This document shows, one piece after another, positions 7,473 through 13,851 of a stretch of DNA of 28,513 nt (position 1 is its first letter; every line of letters starts with the position of its first letter). The translations under genes and the position numbers were made by a program. Origin of the DNA: a virus; the IMG/VR virus record IMGVR_UViG_3300010885_062288, positions 1 through 28,513 of that record; one strand, 5' to 3'. The notes under the pieces were generated by a model. That model saw nothing but the letters and a program-made list of their open reading frames with translations. It was not told the origin of the DNA and did no database searches.

Positions 7473-7770
7473 TCAATTTTCTTACTACTGACTTTGTAAT
7501 TTTTGATTTTACTAGACTTGGATTTAAATACAACAGAGACATTAAGGCTTCTTTAAAAGAATTAGAAGATGTAATTTCTGTAAAAAATTCCTGATAATGA
7601 GAATTTTCTAGAAGCAAAGAAAACAGCGCAGTTGTGTTAATTTTCTTATTCTCTACCATTGATATAAAAGATCCAGCTTTTAATACCCCTTCAATAAATT
7701 CTTTTGAATGAATTTGATTAAAAGGAGCTGCATTAGAGTTTTCTAAATCCATGAATGTATCTTGGGCCAT
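7390..7770 (-). CDS. Unknown small protein before the gp59-like gene
   Basis: The product is 126 residues. It begins MAQDTFMDLENSNAAPF, has a helical middle (SKEFIEGVLKAGSFISMVEN, FKEALMSLLYLNP) and ends in a basic tail GIQKRKK. T4 has the late-transcription co-activator gene 33 in this place, but I see neither its sequence features nor the hydrophobic clamp-binding C-terminus, so that identity is not supported. The last codons are CGA AAA AAA TAA. Removing one A would let the frame continue into KNKPFKLRRDF of the next gene and make one protein of about 323 residues. The ATG is preceded by CTAATTAAAATAA, similar to start-proximal motifs elsewhere. It follows the DHH gene by 16 bases. Confidence 0.6.
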   Translation of the reverse strand: MAQDTFMDLENSNAAPFNQIHSKEFIEGVLKAGSFISMVENKKINTTALFSLLLENSHYQEFFTEITSSNSFKEALMSLLYLNPSLVKSKITKSVVRKLNGKLKPNYGSGKAFIQQTPSGIQKRKK

Positions 7771-7786
7771 TTATTTTAATTAGGGT

Positions 7787-8665
7787 TTATTCTGAAGGTT
7801 TCAACATCTTTGTGAATTCTATAAACTCCTCAGTCAAGTTACCACCAGCAGCTGCTTCGTGCCCTCCTCCTCCTGCAATACGTTGAACAAATTTAGACAC
7901 ATCAATATCAGTGACATTTGAATTTCTTCTTACAGCTATACGTTTTTGGTTTAAAAGAACAGCAATAGCAACATCACAAGTAGTTAAGAGCCAATCACAA
8001 CATTCTTGAACAAATTTGTCACAAAATACCGCTCCAACTTTAACGTCTTTTTTTCCTTCAAATTCAATTTTACCTATAAATGGGTTCAGTCCATTAATAT
8101 ATTCAGCTCTATGCTTCTTATAAAGAGTAATTGTATTTTGTTTAAATTTATCAAATGGAACAAAACCATTATAATAATCTTCTACAAAAGAATTAAATTT
8201 ATCTGTCATTGAATGATAGACAATATTCAACTGTTCAGAAAGAGGAGTAGCTTTTGTTGCAGAATCCCAATCATCTGCTAATGCAATGAGAGTTTTTTGA
8301 GCTGCAGTAATGCTTTTGTTTGTAGCTTTAAAAAAAGTGTCATAAATTAGCTTAGCGCAACTTGTTTCATTATAAATTCTTGTAACAGCGTTTTTAAAAG
8401 AGTACAAATTAGTCTTATGGTGATCTAAAATAATAGTATTTTTGTTATCAATTTTTTCTCCAATCTTAGATACATCCAGATCTAAAAAGTAAATCTTATC
8501 CCAAGTTTTGCCAGAAGAAATAACCTTGTCGTAATCTTGCTCTAGCTTCATTGGGGTTGTAACTAGATTTGGAATTTTTTTGCCATATACCCAGCATAAC
8601 ACAAGATAGCTTACAATACCATCCAAATCTCCGTGATGTACGCAAAATATATTTTGATTATTCAT
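7787..8665 (-). CDS. DHH/DHHA1-family phosphoesterase
   Basis: This 292-residue enzyme belongs to the DHH superfamily, which contains RecJ-like exonucleases, oligoribonucleases (NrnA) and cyclic dinucleotide phosphodiesterases. The manganese-binding motifs are present in order: HHGDLDG (10-16), FLDLDV (60-65), LDHHKT (80-85) and LADDWD (129-134). The substrate-binding DHHA1 segment GGGGHEAAAGG is at 265-275. The short length is closer to NrnA-type enzymes than to full RecJ. It overlaps the end of the gp41 gene by 8 bases, so it is probably made together with the replicative helicase. Likely roles are trimming 5' ends or removing RNA primers or short oligonucleotides during replication. Signal-nucleotide degradation is an alternative. 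The exact substrate cannot be read from the sequence. Confidence 0.9.
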   Translation of the reverse strand: MNNQNIFCVHHGDLDGIVSYLVLCWVYGKKIPNLVTTPMKLEQDYDKVISSGKTWDKIYFLDLDVSKIGEKIDNKNTIILDHHKTNLYSFKNAVTRIYNETSCAKLIYDTFFKATNKSITAAQKTLIALADDWDSATKATPLSEQLNIVYHSMTDKFNSFVEDYYNGFVPFDKFKQNTITLYKKHRAEYINGLNPFIGKIEFEGKKDVKVGAVFCDKFVQECCDWLLTTCDVAIAVLLNQKRIAVRRNSNVTDIDVSKFVQRIAGGGGHEAAAGGNLTEEFIEFTKMLKPSE

Positions 8666-10010
8666 CTATTAAATTATTTAGGGTTCGTTCAGCACTTTGT
8701 ATACTGTCTTCAACTGAATCGGAAGCAAAATAATCAGAATTAGTTTCTTTTAATGTTAACGTATTATAGTTGCACTTAAATGCCGCTGAACCAAAATTAG
8801 GACCAAACCGATTTTTTTGAAATCCCATATTAATGACTCCTAATTCTCTGTCCTCTTCTTCTTGCCAAAGCGAACAAATCACATCACACGTTGCAGCTAA
8901 ACCTATGGATTCTGAGATACCTTCCATGCCCGGAGATGCAGTATTAAAACTGCCTCGATTTAATTGAGTTGCCGATACAATTGGAATATCATACTTAAAT
9001 GCAAGTCCTCGTAGATGTTCACATATCTCTTTTACTGATTCATATGAATTCAGATTCTTAGCAATAGGATGAATTAAATTAACGTAATCAATAACTACAA
9101 TGTCTGGAACAAACCCTTTATGTCTAAGCTTTGTAATATAAGAATCAATGTGTCTTACTGTTATAGACTTTGGAGGAAATTCTTTAACAATTAAATTTCC
9201 TTGTATTTGATTTTTAATATGAGCTACTTGCTCTTTAAGTTCTTGAGTATATGTCTTGAGTTCTCCGTGAGGAATTTGAGTCAATTGAGAACTAATTCTC
9301 TTTGAGTACATAAACTCCGACATTTCTAATGAAATAAGAAGCACGTTTTTGTTTGCAAGAAGCATATTTGTTGCAATGTTACCAAGTACAATTGATTTTC
9401 CGACATTTACTTGACCTGCAAATACAACAAGCGTCTTTGGAAACAGCCCTCCTTCTGTCTTATCATCAAAGAATTTCCATCCTGTTGGAATTGGATTATA
9501 TGTAGTTGTTAGGTCTTTAACGTGTTTATCAATATCTTCAAAATACCAATGACCTAAATTTTCTCTTAAAGAAATATTATAAGCTTTTTCGAAATCTGCT
9601 AAGACTTCTTCGATTTTAACTGATTGGTTTGAAAAATTTTCTGCTACGCTAAGAATTGTTTTGTATACATATCGTTCTTTTAAAAACTTTTCAGTATTTT
9701 CAATAAGTTCATCCTTATTGAAGGGCCCTTCAATTTGAGCTAATTTTGGTTTAATTTCTGACAAAGCTTTTTTATCCTCTTCAGAAATAAGACGAGCTTT
9801 GAGTTCCGAAAGAGTTGGTACACAACCTCGTTCGTTAAAGAATTCGTTAAGACGTCCCATCACTTTTCCAATGCTTTTATCATTGAAAAATGAGACGTCA
9901 ATATGTCCAATAATAGAACTTAAATATTCTTGATCAGTAAGAGCATTAAACAATAAAATATTTTCAAAGAAATCTAGATCAAGCTTAGTCAAAAGTTTGG
10001 GTTTACTCAT
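8658..10010 (-). CDS. gp41: Replicative DNA helicase, DnaB family
   Basis: This is a ring helicase that unwinds the fork 5' to 3'. The 450-residue protein is close to T4 gp41 (475). A helical N-terminal domain (about 1-150) precedes the RecA-like motor. Walker A is GQVNVGKS at 199-206, the catalytic glutamate segment is LLISLEM at 224-230, Walker B is DIVVIDY at 303-309 and the sensor segment SATQLNR is at 346-352. The start overlaps the uvsX stop as TAATG, so the two are translationally coupled. No intein is present, although gp41 helicases are known split-intein targets. The gene for the partner primase (gp61) is not next to it; a DHH phosphoesterase follows. Confidence 0.94.
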   Translation of the reverse strand: MSKPKLLTKLDLDFFENILLFNALTDQEYLSSIIGHIDVSFFNDKSIGKVMGRLNEFFNERGCVPTLSELKARLISEEDKKALSEIKPKLAQIEGPFNKDELIENTEKFLKERYVYKTILSVAENFSNQSVKIEEVLADFEKAYNISLRENLGHWYFEDIDKHVKDLTTTYNPIPTGWKFFDDKTEGGLFPKTLVVFAGQVNVGKSIVLGNIATNMLLANKNVLLISLEMSEFMYSKRISSQLTQIPHGELKTYTQELKEQVAHIKNQIQGNLIVKEFPPKSITVRHIDSYITKLRHKGFVPDIVVIDYVNLIHPIAKNLNSYESVKEICEHLRGLAFKYDIPIVSATQLNRGSFNTASPGMEGISESIGLAATCDVICSLWQEEEDRELGVINMGFQKNRFGPNFGSAAFKCNYNTLTLKETNSDYFASDSVEDSIQSAERTLNNLIDE

Positions 10011-11089
10011 TATTCGGATTCATCTTCCTTCAAATCTTCATTAGAATCGACTGCCCCATAACGAAGTTCTTCTGAAAGTTTTTGTTCAAGAAGAGGACAA
10101 ACTTTATCCCAAAAAATTGGATCTTTTTCGATATTTTTTCTGTATCCCACACTCTCTCCATTGAACTGATAGGTCTTACCAGCCTGCTCAATTACTCCAA
10201 GAGCTAGAGCAAGATCAAACAATCCCGTATTAACATCTAGTCCGGTCTTGAAGTTGAGATACAATTCAGTCTTCAAGAACGGAGGAACAACACGGTTCTT
10301 AACTGTCATAGCACTCATTGTTACTCCAGACACATTATTTGAAATTGCAATGTTGTCTTCGTCAGGATTCTCAGACGCCTTTTCATTGCGAGTAGAAAGC
10401 TGAACAAGAACAGAAGCAAGATAAATTGGACCTTTACCTCCTGCCTGGTTTTTAATTAGACTCGGAAACATTTCCATTCCTTCATAAATGTGATTTGAAA
10501 ATAGAATAGGAACTCCTGCTTTTGCAGCTTTATAAGTGATAGAGCGCATCATGCTCTTGGTAGCTTTAGCTCTCTGACCAACATCTGCAGCATCTTTACC
10601 TTTACGGGCATCTTCAATTTCTTTAGAAGAAGCAAGATTACCAAGAGAATCAATTGAGATAATAAATTTCAATTTAGGATCATTAGCTGCAATAACAGCA
10701 TCCAAAAAAGTACTAATTTGATTGCGACATTCCTCAATAGTTTCTACGGGATAATATTTTGTTTTTTTAAGATCCATTCCAACATTTCGAGCGCTGTCTT
10801 TATCTACCGCAACTTCTGAATCCCAAATAACAGCAATGTACCCTTTCTTTTGAGCATTAGCTAGCACCTTGTTAATAATAAGGGTTTTTCCAGCACCAGA
10901 AGGACCAGCAAATCCTGTAATGCGACCACAAGGAATTCCCTTGTATAAGGAACCGGAAATAATGGCGTTTAATGCTTTAGATCCAGTATCAATCCAATCG
11001 GATGGAGTGGAAATGCAGCTATCGTCAAGCATACCTCCATCAGGATTCATTTTATCTACGTCACCAAAAATGTTTTTAAGTTCTTTCAT
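10010..11089 (-). CDS. uvsX: RecA-like recombinase
   Basis: UvsX forms filaments on single-stranded DNA and performs strand invasion for recombination-dependent replication. Of 359 residues (T4: 391), Walker A is GPSGAGKT at 62-69, and the Walker B strand KFIISIDSLG is at 141-150. The DNA-binding loop region NQAGGKGPIYLAS and the acidic C-terminus (EDLKEDESE) are also visible. Its partners UvsY and UvsW are encoded at the right end of the window and gp32 further left. The gene is the first after an intrinsic terminator, so it should have its own promoter; TATAAAA lies 19 bases before the ATG. No Shine-Dalgarno sequence is seen. Confidence 0.95.
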   Translation of the reverse strand: MKELKNIFGDVDKMNPDGGMLDDSCISTPSDWIDTGSKALNAIISGSLYKGIPCGRITGFAGPSGAGKTLIINKVLANAQKKGYIAVIWDSEVAVDKDSARNVGMDLKKTKYYPVETIEECRNQISTFLDAVIAANDPKLKFIISIDSLGNLASSKEIEDARKGKDAADVGQRAKATKSMMRSITYKAAKAGVPILFSNHIYEGMEMFPSLIKNQAGGKGPIYLASVLVQLSTRNEKASENPDEDNIAISNNVSGVTMSAMTVKNRVVPPFLKTELYLNFKTGLDVNTGLFDLALALGVIEQAGKTYQFNGESVGYRKNIEKDPIFWDKVCPLLEQKLSEELRYGAVDSNEDLKEDESE

Positions 11090-11108
11090 ATCAAGATTTA
11101 TTGTCTTC

Positions 11109-11115
11109 TTTTATA
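11109..11115 (-). promoter_or_regulatory. Possible promoter box for uvsX
   Basis: TATAAAA on the minus strand lies between the terminator and the uvsX start codon, 19 bases before the ATG. The preceding terminator makes a new promoter here likely, but the box itself is a weak match in AT-rich DNA. Confidence 0.3.
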
Positions 11116-11128
11116 TGAGAAAATCAAC

Positions 11129-11157
11129 AAAAAAAGGGAGCCTTTTGAGCTCCCTTT
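11129..11157 (-). terminator. Rho-independent terminator between the 117-residue gene and uvsX
   Basis: On the minus strand AAAGGGAGC (11157-11149) pairs perfectly with GCTCCCTTT (11141-11133) around a seven-base loop TCAAAAG. The stem is followed by a run of seven T. This is a textbook intrinsic terminator for transcription coming from the polymerase region. A second, imperfect palindrome (11160-11182, AACGCG...CGTGTT) lies just before it. The terminator divides the minus-strand genes into at least two transcription units. Confidence 0.9.
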
Positions 11158-11193
11158 CAAACGCGTTAAATTTAAACGTGTTAAGTTGACAAA

Positions 11194-11547
11194 TTATTCT
11201 TCATCAAATAGTTTTACTACTTTGGGTTCTGCAGCTGGAGGAGTAGTTTGAAACATTTGTTCATACTGAGCAACAAATTGCGGAGCAAGCTGAATTGTTT
11301 CAGAAACAGTAATATTTGCTGTTTTAAAATTCCAAACCGTTGCTTGATCTTTATCCAGTTGAAATTCCTTAAAAAATAAAGGAAGAATTTGAAGCTGAAG
11401 TTGATTAGTTTGAGGGTTAGCTTGAATATGAACTAGTGCAGGATTTTCAATCGTGACTGTAGTATCATCTTGTTTAAGAGTCTTTCCAATAATGGTTCGA
11501 CCAATATTGTCTAGAAATACTGTTAGTGGGTTTGTTGTGTTACTCAT
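11194..11547 (-). CDS. Conserved-looking hypothetical protein upstream of uvsX
   Basis: The protein has 117 residues and a beta-rich look: NPLTVFLDNIGRTIIGK, TVTIENPALVHIQANPQT, QLQLQILPLFFKEF, then TVWNFKTANITVS. It ends in a Pro/Ala linker and an acidic tail (KLFDEE). From memory, very similar small proteins sit beside uvsX in marine T4-like phages, with no assigned function. The 'enzymatically empty' strand pattern could suit an oligomeric Sm-like or regulatory protein, but that is only a guess. It is the last gene before the intrinsic terminator, 27 bases after the 78-residue gene. Confidence 0.75.
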   Translation of the reverse strand: MSNTTNPLTVFLDNIGRTIIGKTLKQDDTTVTIENPALVHIQANPQTNQLQLQILPLFFKEFQLDKDQATVWNFKTANITVSETIQLAPQFVAQYEQMFQTTPPAAEPKVVKLFDEE

Positions 11548-11574
11548 TCCTATATAGTTTACTAAAATACAAAC

Positions 11575-11811
11575 TTAGATCAACAGATCATTTAAATAAA
11601 GCAGTGTTTTTCTTCCACTGCTAGTAAGTAAGATCCTTTCATCAGCAGCGACAAATACGAGATCATAAATTTCAAGCATGAATAGAAAATCTTTCAACAT
11701 TTGAGTGCGAGAAAAATCTTCAACATACCAGTCGTTGTCAGCAATACTGTCCAAAGTTGAATGCAATTCTTTAGTTGTTAAAGACTCAAATAATTTTTCA
11801 GAGTAATGCAT
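11575..11811 (-). CDS. Small unknown protein after the polymerase C-terminal gene
   Basis: I chose ATG 11811, giving 78 residues (starting MHYSEKLFESLTTKELHSTL). It follows the polymerase stop as TAA-T-ATG, the usual tight spacing here. A longer reading to 11892 would lie within the polymerase gene and looks like non-coding shadow sequence. The protein is helical at first and ends with ERILLTSSGRKTLLYLNDLL, which recalls the strand-turn-helix end of small winged-helix proteins. No family is recognised. It could be a DNA-binding accessory or regulator of the polymerase gene, without firm evidence. Confidence 0.65.
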   Translation of the reverse strand: MHYSEKLFESLTTKELHSTLDSIADNDWYVEDFSRTQMLKDFLFMLEIYDLVFVAADERILLTSSGRKTLLYLNDLLI

Positions 11812-11812
11812 A

Positions 11813-12784
11813 TTAAGATAAACCAAACATTTCAAATAAATCAGTTTGCACATCTTTTCCAATTTCAGGAAGAGACCAACCAATAGCTTCATACAAACGC
11901 TCCGTTGGTTGAGTTACTAGCTTAGAAAACATCTTATCCCAGTCAATTTTAATTCCAAATTCTTCTGGAAGCGTTGAAACATAGCTAATTGCATCTAGTC
12001 CATATTTGTTTTTAGCACAGTATAACTTTTTGACTTTTTGTGCAGATTGGATTGCTTCATATTTGTCGTCAATTTTGTGTTCCTTAATAAGAATATTGTA
12101 TGCAATAGCTCCTTTAACATGGGAAGGAGTTCCTTTTTTATACTTGTATAAAGAAGCTCCTTCTGCGTACTTTTCTAAGTTATTAATAGAGGTTCTGGAA
12201 GCAATCTCGTTTGGATCAAGCTTTTGAAACTGATCATAGCTAGTTCTATATACTTCATTTGATTGTTTAAAATCTTGAGTGAGTAAAGAAGTTTTAATAA
12301 TGTTTTCGATAAACTTTTTAACCTTTTTGGGAGTAGTAGAGCGAACAAGTTCAATTCCTGTATATTTAAATTTATCTACAGCTACTCCTTCTTCGTCTAA
12401 CACATGAAGAATATATCGCTTCTTTTGAAGGAATATTCCTACGTCAGAAATAATTTCTCGTTTAAAAACAAAACGAGGATCAATTGAAAACAATTCTTTA
12501 CGAGCCCACTTTAATATTTCTATATTAACATGCTCATCTAGTTTATTTACAATTGAATGTACTTCCTCAGTAATCTTATTGTCAATAGTTAAAGGAATAT
12601 TTAGTTTATGCAATATAGGATTGATGCTGATGTAAACAGAATTGTGCACCAATATATCATTAGCAAAAAACGTATGCTCTGTATCATCAGACATTTCAAT
12701 GTCGTATACATATTCGTCTTGAAATTCCCCAATATGTTCTACAGAGGTAATGTCAGCTACTTCATAGTCAAATAAGTTATTCAT
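11813..12784 (-). CDS. gp43: DNA polymerase family B, C-terminal half, with C-intein
   Basis: This is the second half of the fractured replicative polymerase (323 residues). Residues 1-48 are a C-intein with block F (EYVYDIEMSDDTEHTFFAND) and block G (ILVHN). The terminal His47-Asn48 is followed by Ser49 as the splice nucleophile. From Ser49 the C-extein begins SVYISI, exactly what should follow YGDTD in motif C. It contains the primer-binding KKRY at 121-124, the thumb domain, and a C-terminal QTDLFEMFGLS. That last segment matches the clamp-binding tail of T4 gp43 (SLDFLFG). On its own this half lacks the exonuclease and most of the palm and should be inactive until trans-spliced. The start overlaps the homing endonuclease stop by 8 bases. 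T4 gp43 has 898 residues; the spliced product here would have 851. Confidence 0.94.
   Translation of the reverse strand: MNNLFDYEVADITSVEHIGEFQDEYVYDIEMSDDTEHTFFANDILVHNSVYISINPILHKLNIPLTIDNKITEEVHSIVNKLDEHVNIEILKWARKELFSIDPRFVFKREIISDVGIFLQKKRYILHVLDEEGVAVDKFKYTGIELVRSTTPKKVKKFIENIIKTSLLTQDFKQSNEVYRTSYDQFQKLDPNEIASRTSINNLEKYAEGASLYKYKKGTPSHVKGAIAYNILIKEHKIDDKYEAIQSAQKVKKLYCAKNKYGLDAISYVSTLPEEFGIKIDWDKMFSKLVTQPTERLYEAIGWSLPEIGKDVQTDLFEMFGLS
12641..12784 (-). other. C-terminal half of a split intein (48 residues)
   Basis: The fragment opens the C-terminal polymerase gene at its own ATG. It shows HINT block F and block G with penultimate His and terminal Asn, then Ser +1 (VHN/S). It carries no endonuclease domain. 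The partner N-fragment lies at 13855-14214. Confidence 0.92.
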
Positions 12785-13799
12785 TTAAAAAATCTAAACA
12801 CTGTTGAATTACCTTCTCTTTATCTTTCTTGTATTCACTTTCCCAGATTAATAAGACTTTACAACCATGAACATTTTGCAAAATATTGTTTTTTTGCAAC
12901 GTGTATAAATAAAGGTCTCCAGCAGTGGCGTTTGCTTGTTTGATAAAATATTCAGGCACATAAATGTTAGGATTTCCGTGCCAGTAATCTCCAGCAAATT
13001 CTATGATTTTTTTTGAGGAAGCACAATAAAAATCCACAAATAATGTTTTGTATCCTTTTTTTGCAAAGAAGTATTCGTGATTTTTAGAGTCAAAGAATAT
13101 AGTACTATGCATTGTTTCAGGTAGATTGTTTAAAATTTCATTGAACAGATTATTTGCTAAAATAGACTGCCTTCTATACTGAGATTGTTTTTCACACAAC
13201 CTTTCCCATTTTTCTTTTCCTAAAATTTCTCCATGTCTTGCAATGAACGTATCAATGCTATTACCTTTTTTTGAACATACTTCTTTAAACTTTTGTGCAC
13301 CTTCTACTGAACCATATTTCTCAATAAAATAGTCTTCTGTGACACCAGCATAACTTTGACGTTTACGGTATTCATTCCATTTCTTAGTTCCCTCTTCTAC
13401 TCCGTGTCTTTTAACAAAATTTTGTTTTGTTGATGCTCTTTTGTTATTGTATTCATCAAATTTTTCTTTAGTCCATCCATATCTTTGTTGTTTATATTCA
13501 AAACTGTTACTAAAGGCTTGTTTTTGTTTATATTGTTCCCATCTAATATTTCCTTCTTTCTCTCCGTATTTTTTGATCATATTAGCTAAAGTTGCTTTTC
13601 TGAGATCTCTAACATTAAAACATGAAAGATCAGTTTTTGTTAAACTATATTTAGCAACGTATTGGTCAAGATTCATTCCATGTGATCGTTTGAGGTGAGT
13701 ATGGGTGATTTGAGGATGCTTTGTATTACATTCATGACATACCACAAACGTGTTGGGATCTAATTCATTTACTTTTGTTTTAGTATTTTTGTTTTGCAT
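12777..13799 (-). CDS. Free-standing Vsr-like homing endonuclease inside the fractured polymerase
   Basis: This 340-residue protein has three parts. Residues 21-41 form a ROS/MucR-like zinc finger: Cys21, Cys24, His35 and His40, with THLKRSHGMNLDQYVAKY as in such fingers. Residues 74-206 hold four spaced copies of a 22-residue unit with the core K/R-Y/H-G-x-x-x-G-x-x-K/R-W/F (starts 74, 128, 158, 185), probably helical DNA-reading modules. The C-terminal nuclease resembles very-short-patch-repair enzymes: LFVDFYC (Asp256), KIIEFAGDYWHGNP (Glu267, His274) and LLIWESEYKKD (Glu320). This family is known from fractured phage genes with split inteins, where it sits between the two halves. It likely cuts intact polymerase genes so that the whole arrangement spreads. 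It overlaps the downstream half by 8 bases, so all three genes may be co-transcribed. Confidence 0.88.
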   Translation of the reverse strand: MQNKNTKTKVNELDPNTFVVCHECNTKHPQITHTHLKRSHGMNLDQYVAKYSLTKTDLSCFNVRDLRKATLANMIKKYGEKEGNIRWEQYKQKQAFSNSFEYKQQRYGWTKEKFDEYNNKRASTKQNFVKRHGVEEGTKKWNEYRKRQSYAGVTEDYFIEKYGSVEGAQKFKEVCSKKGNSIDTFIARHGEILGKEKWERLCEKQSQYRRQSILANNLFNEILNNLPETMHSTIFFDSKNHEYFFAKKGYKTLFVDFYCASSKKIIEFAGDYWHGNPNIYVPEYFIKQANATAGDLYLYTLQKNNILQNVHGCKVLLIWESEYKKDKEKVIQQCLDFLNE

Positions 13800-13851
13800 A
13801 ACATTATTACTTATGCTGACACTGCTTATTTTTTTGTGTCTTCATACACTG
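13800..13851 (-). other. Short gap between polymerase N-half and the endonuclease
   Basis: The 52 bases contain a partial inverted repeat (GACAC ... GCAGTGTC around an A-rich loop) and AGTAATAA four bases before the endonuclease ATG, a weak relative of the start-proximal motif. A nine-codon reading MTVYEDTKK that overlaps the polymerase stop also fits here but is probably chance. Confidence 0.4.

Noticed and set aside
8658-10010. Intein or split in the gp41 helicase
   Set aside because: gp41 is a known split-intein target, but here the motor motifs run without interruption and no HINT blocks are present.
10869-11189. 106-codon open frame on the plus strand
   Set aside because: It is antisense to the start of uvsX and runs through the intrinsic terminator; its sequence is not protein-like.
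11812-11892. Extended start (ATG 11892) for the small gene after the polymerase
   Set aside because: The extra 27 codons lie inside the polymerase gene and read as low-complexity shadow sequence; ATG 11811 fits the tight spacing of other genes.
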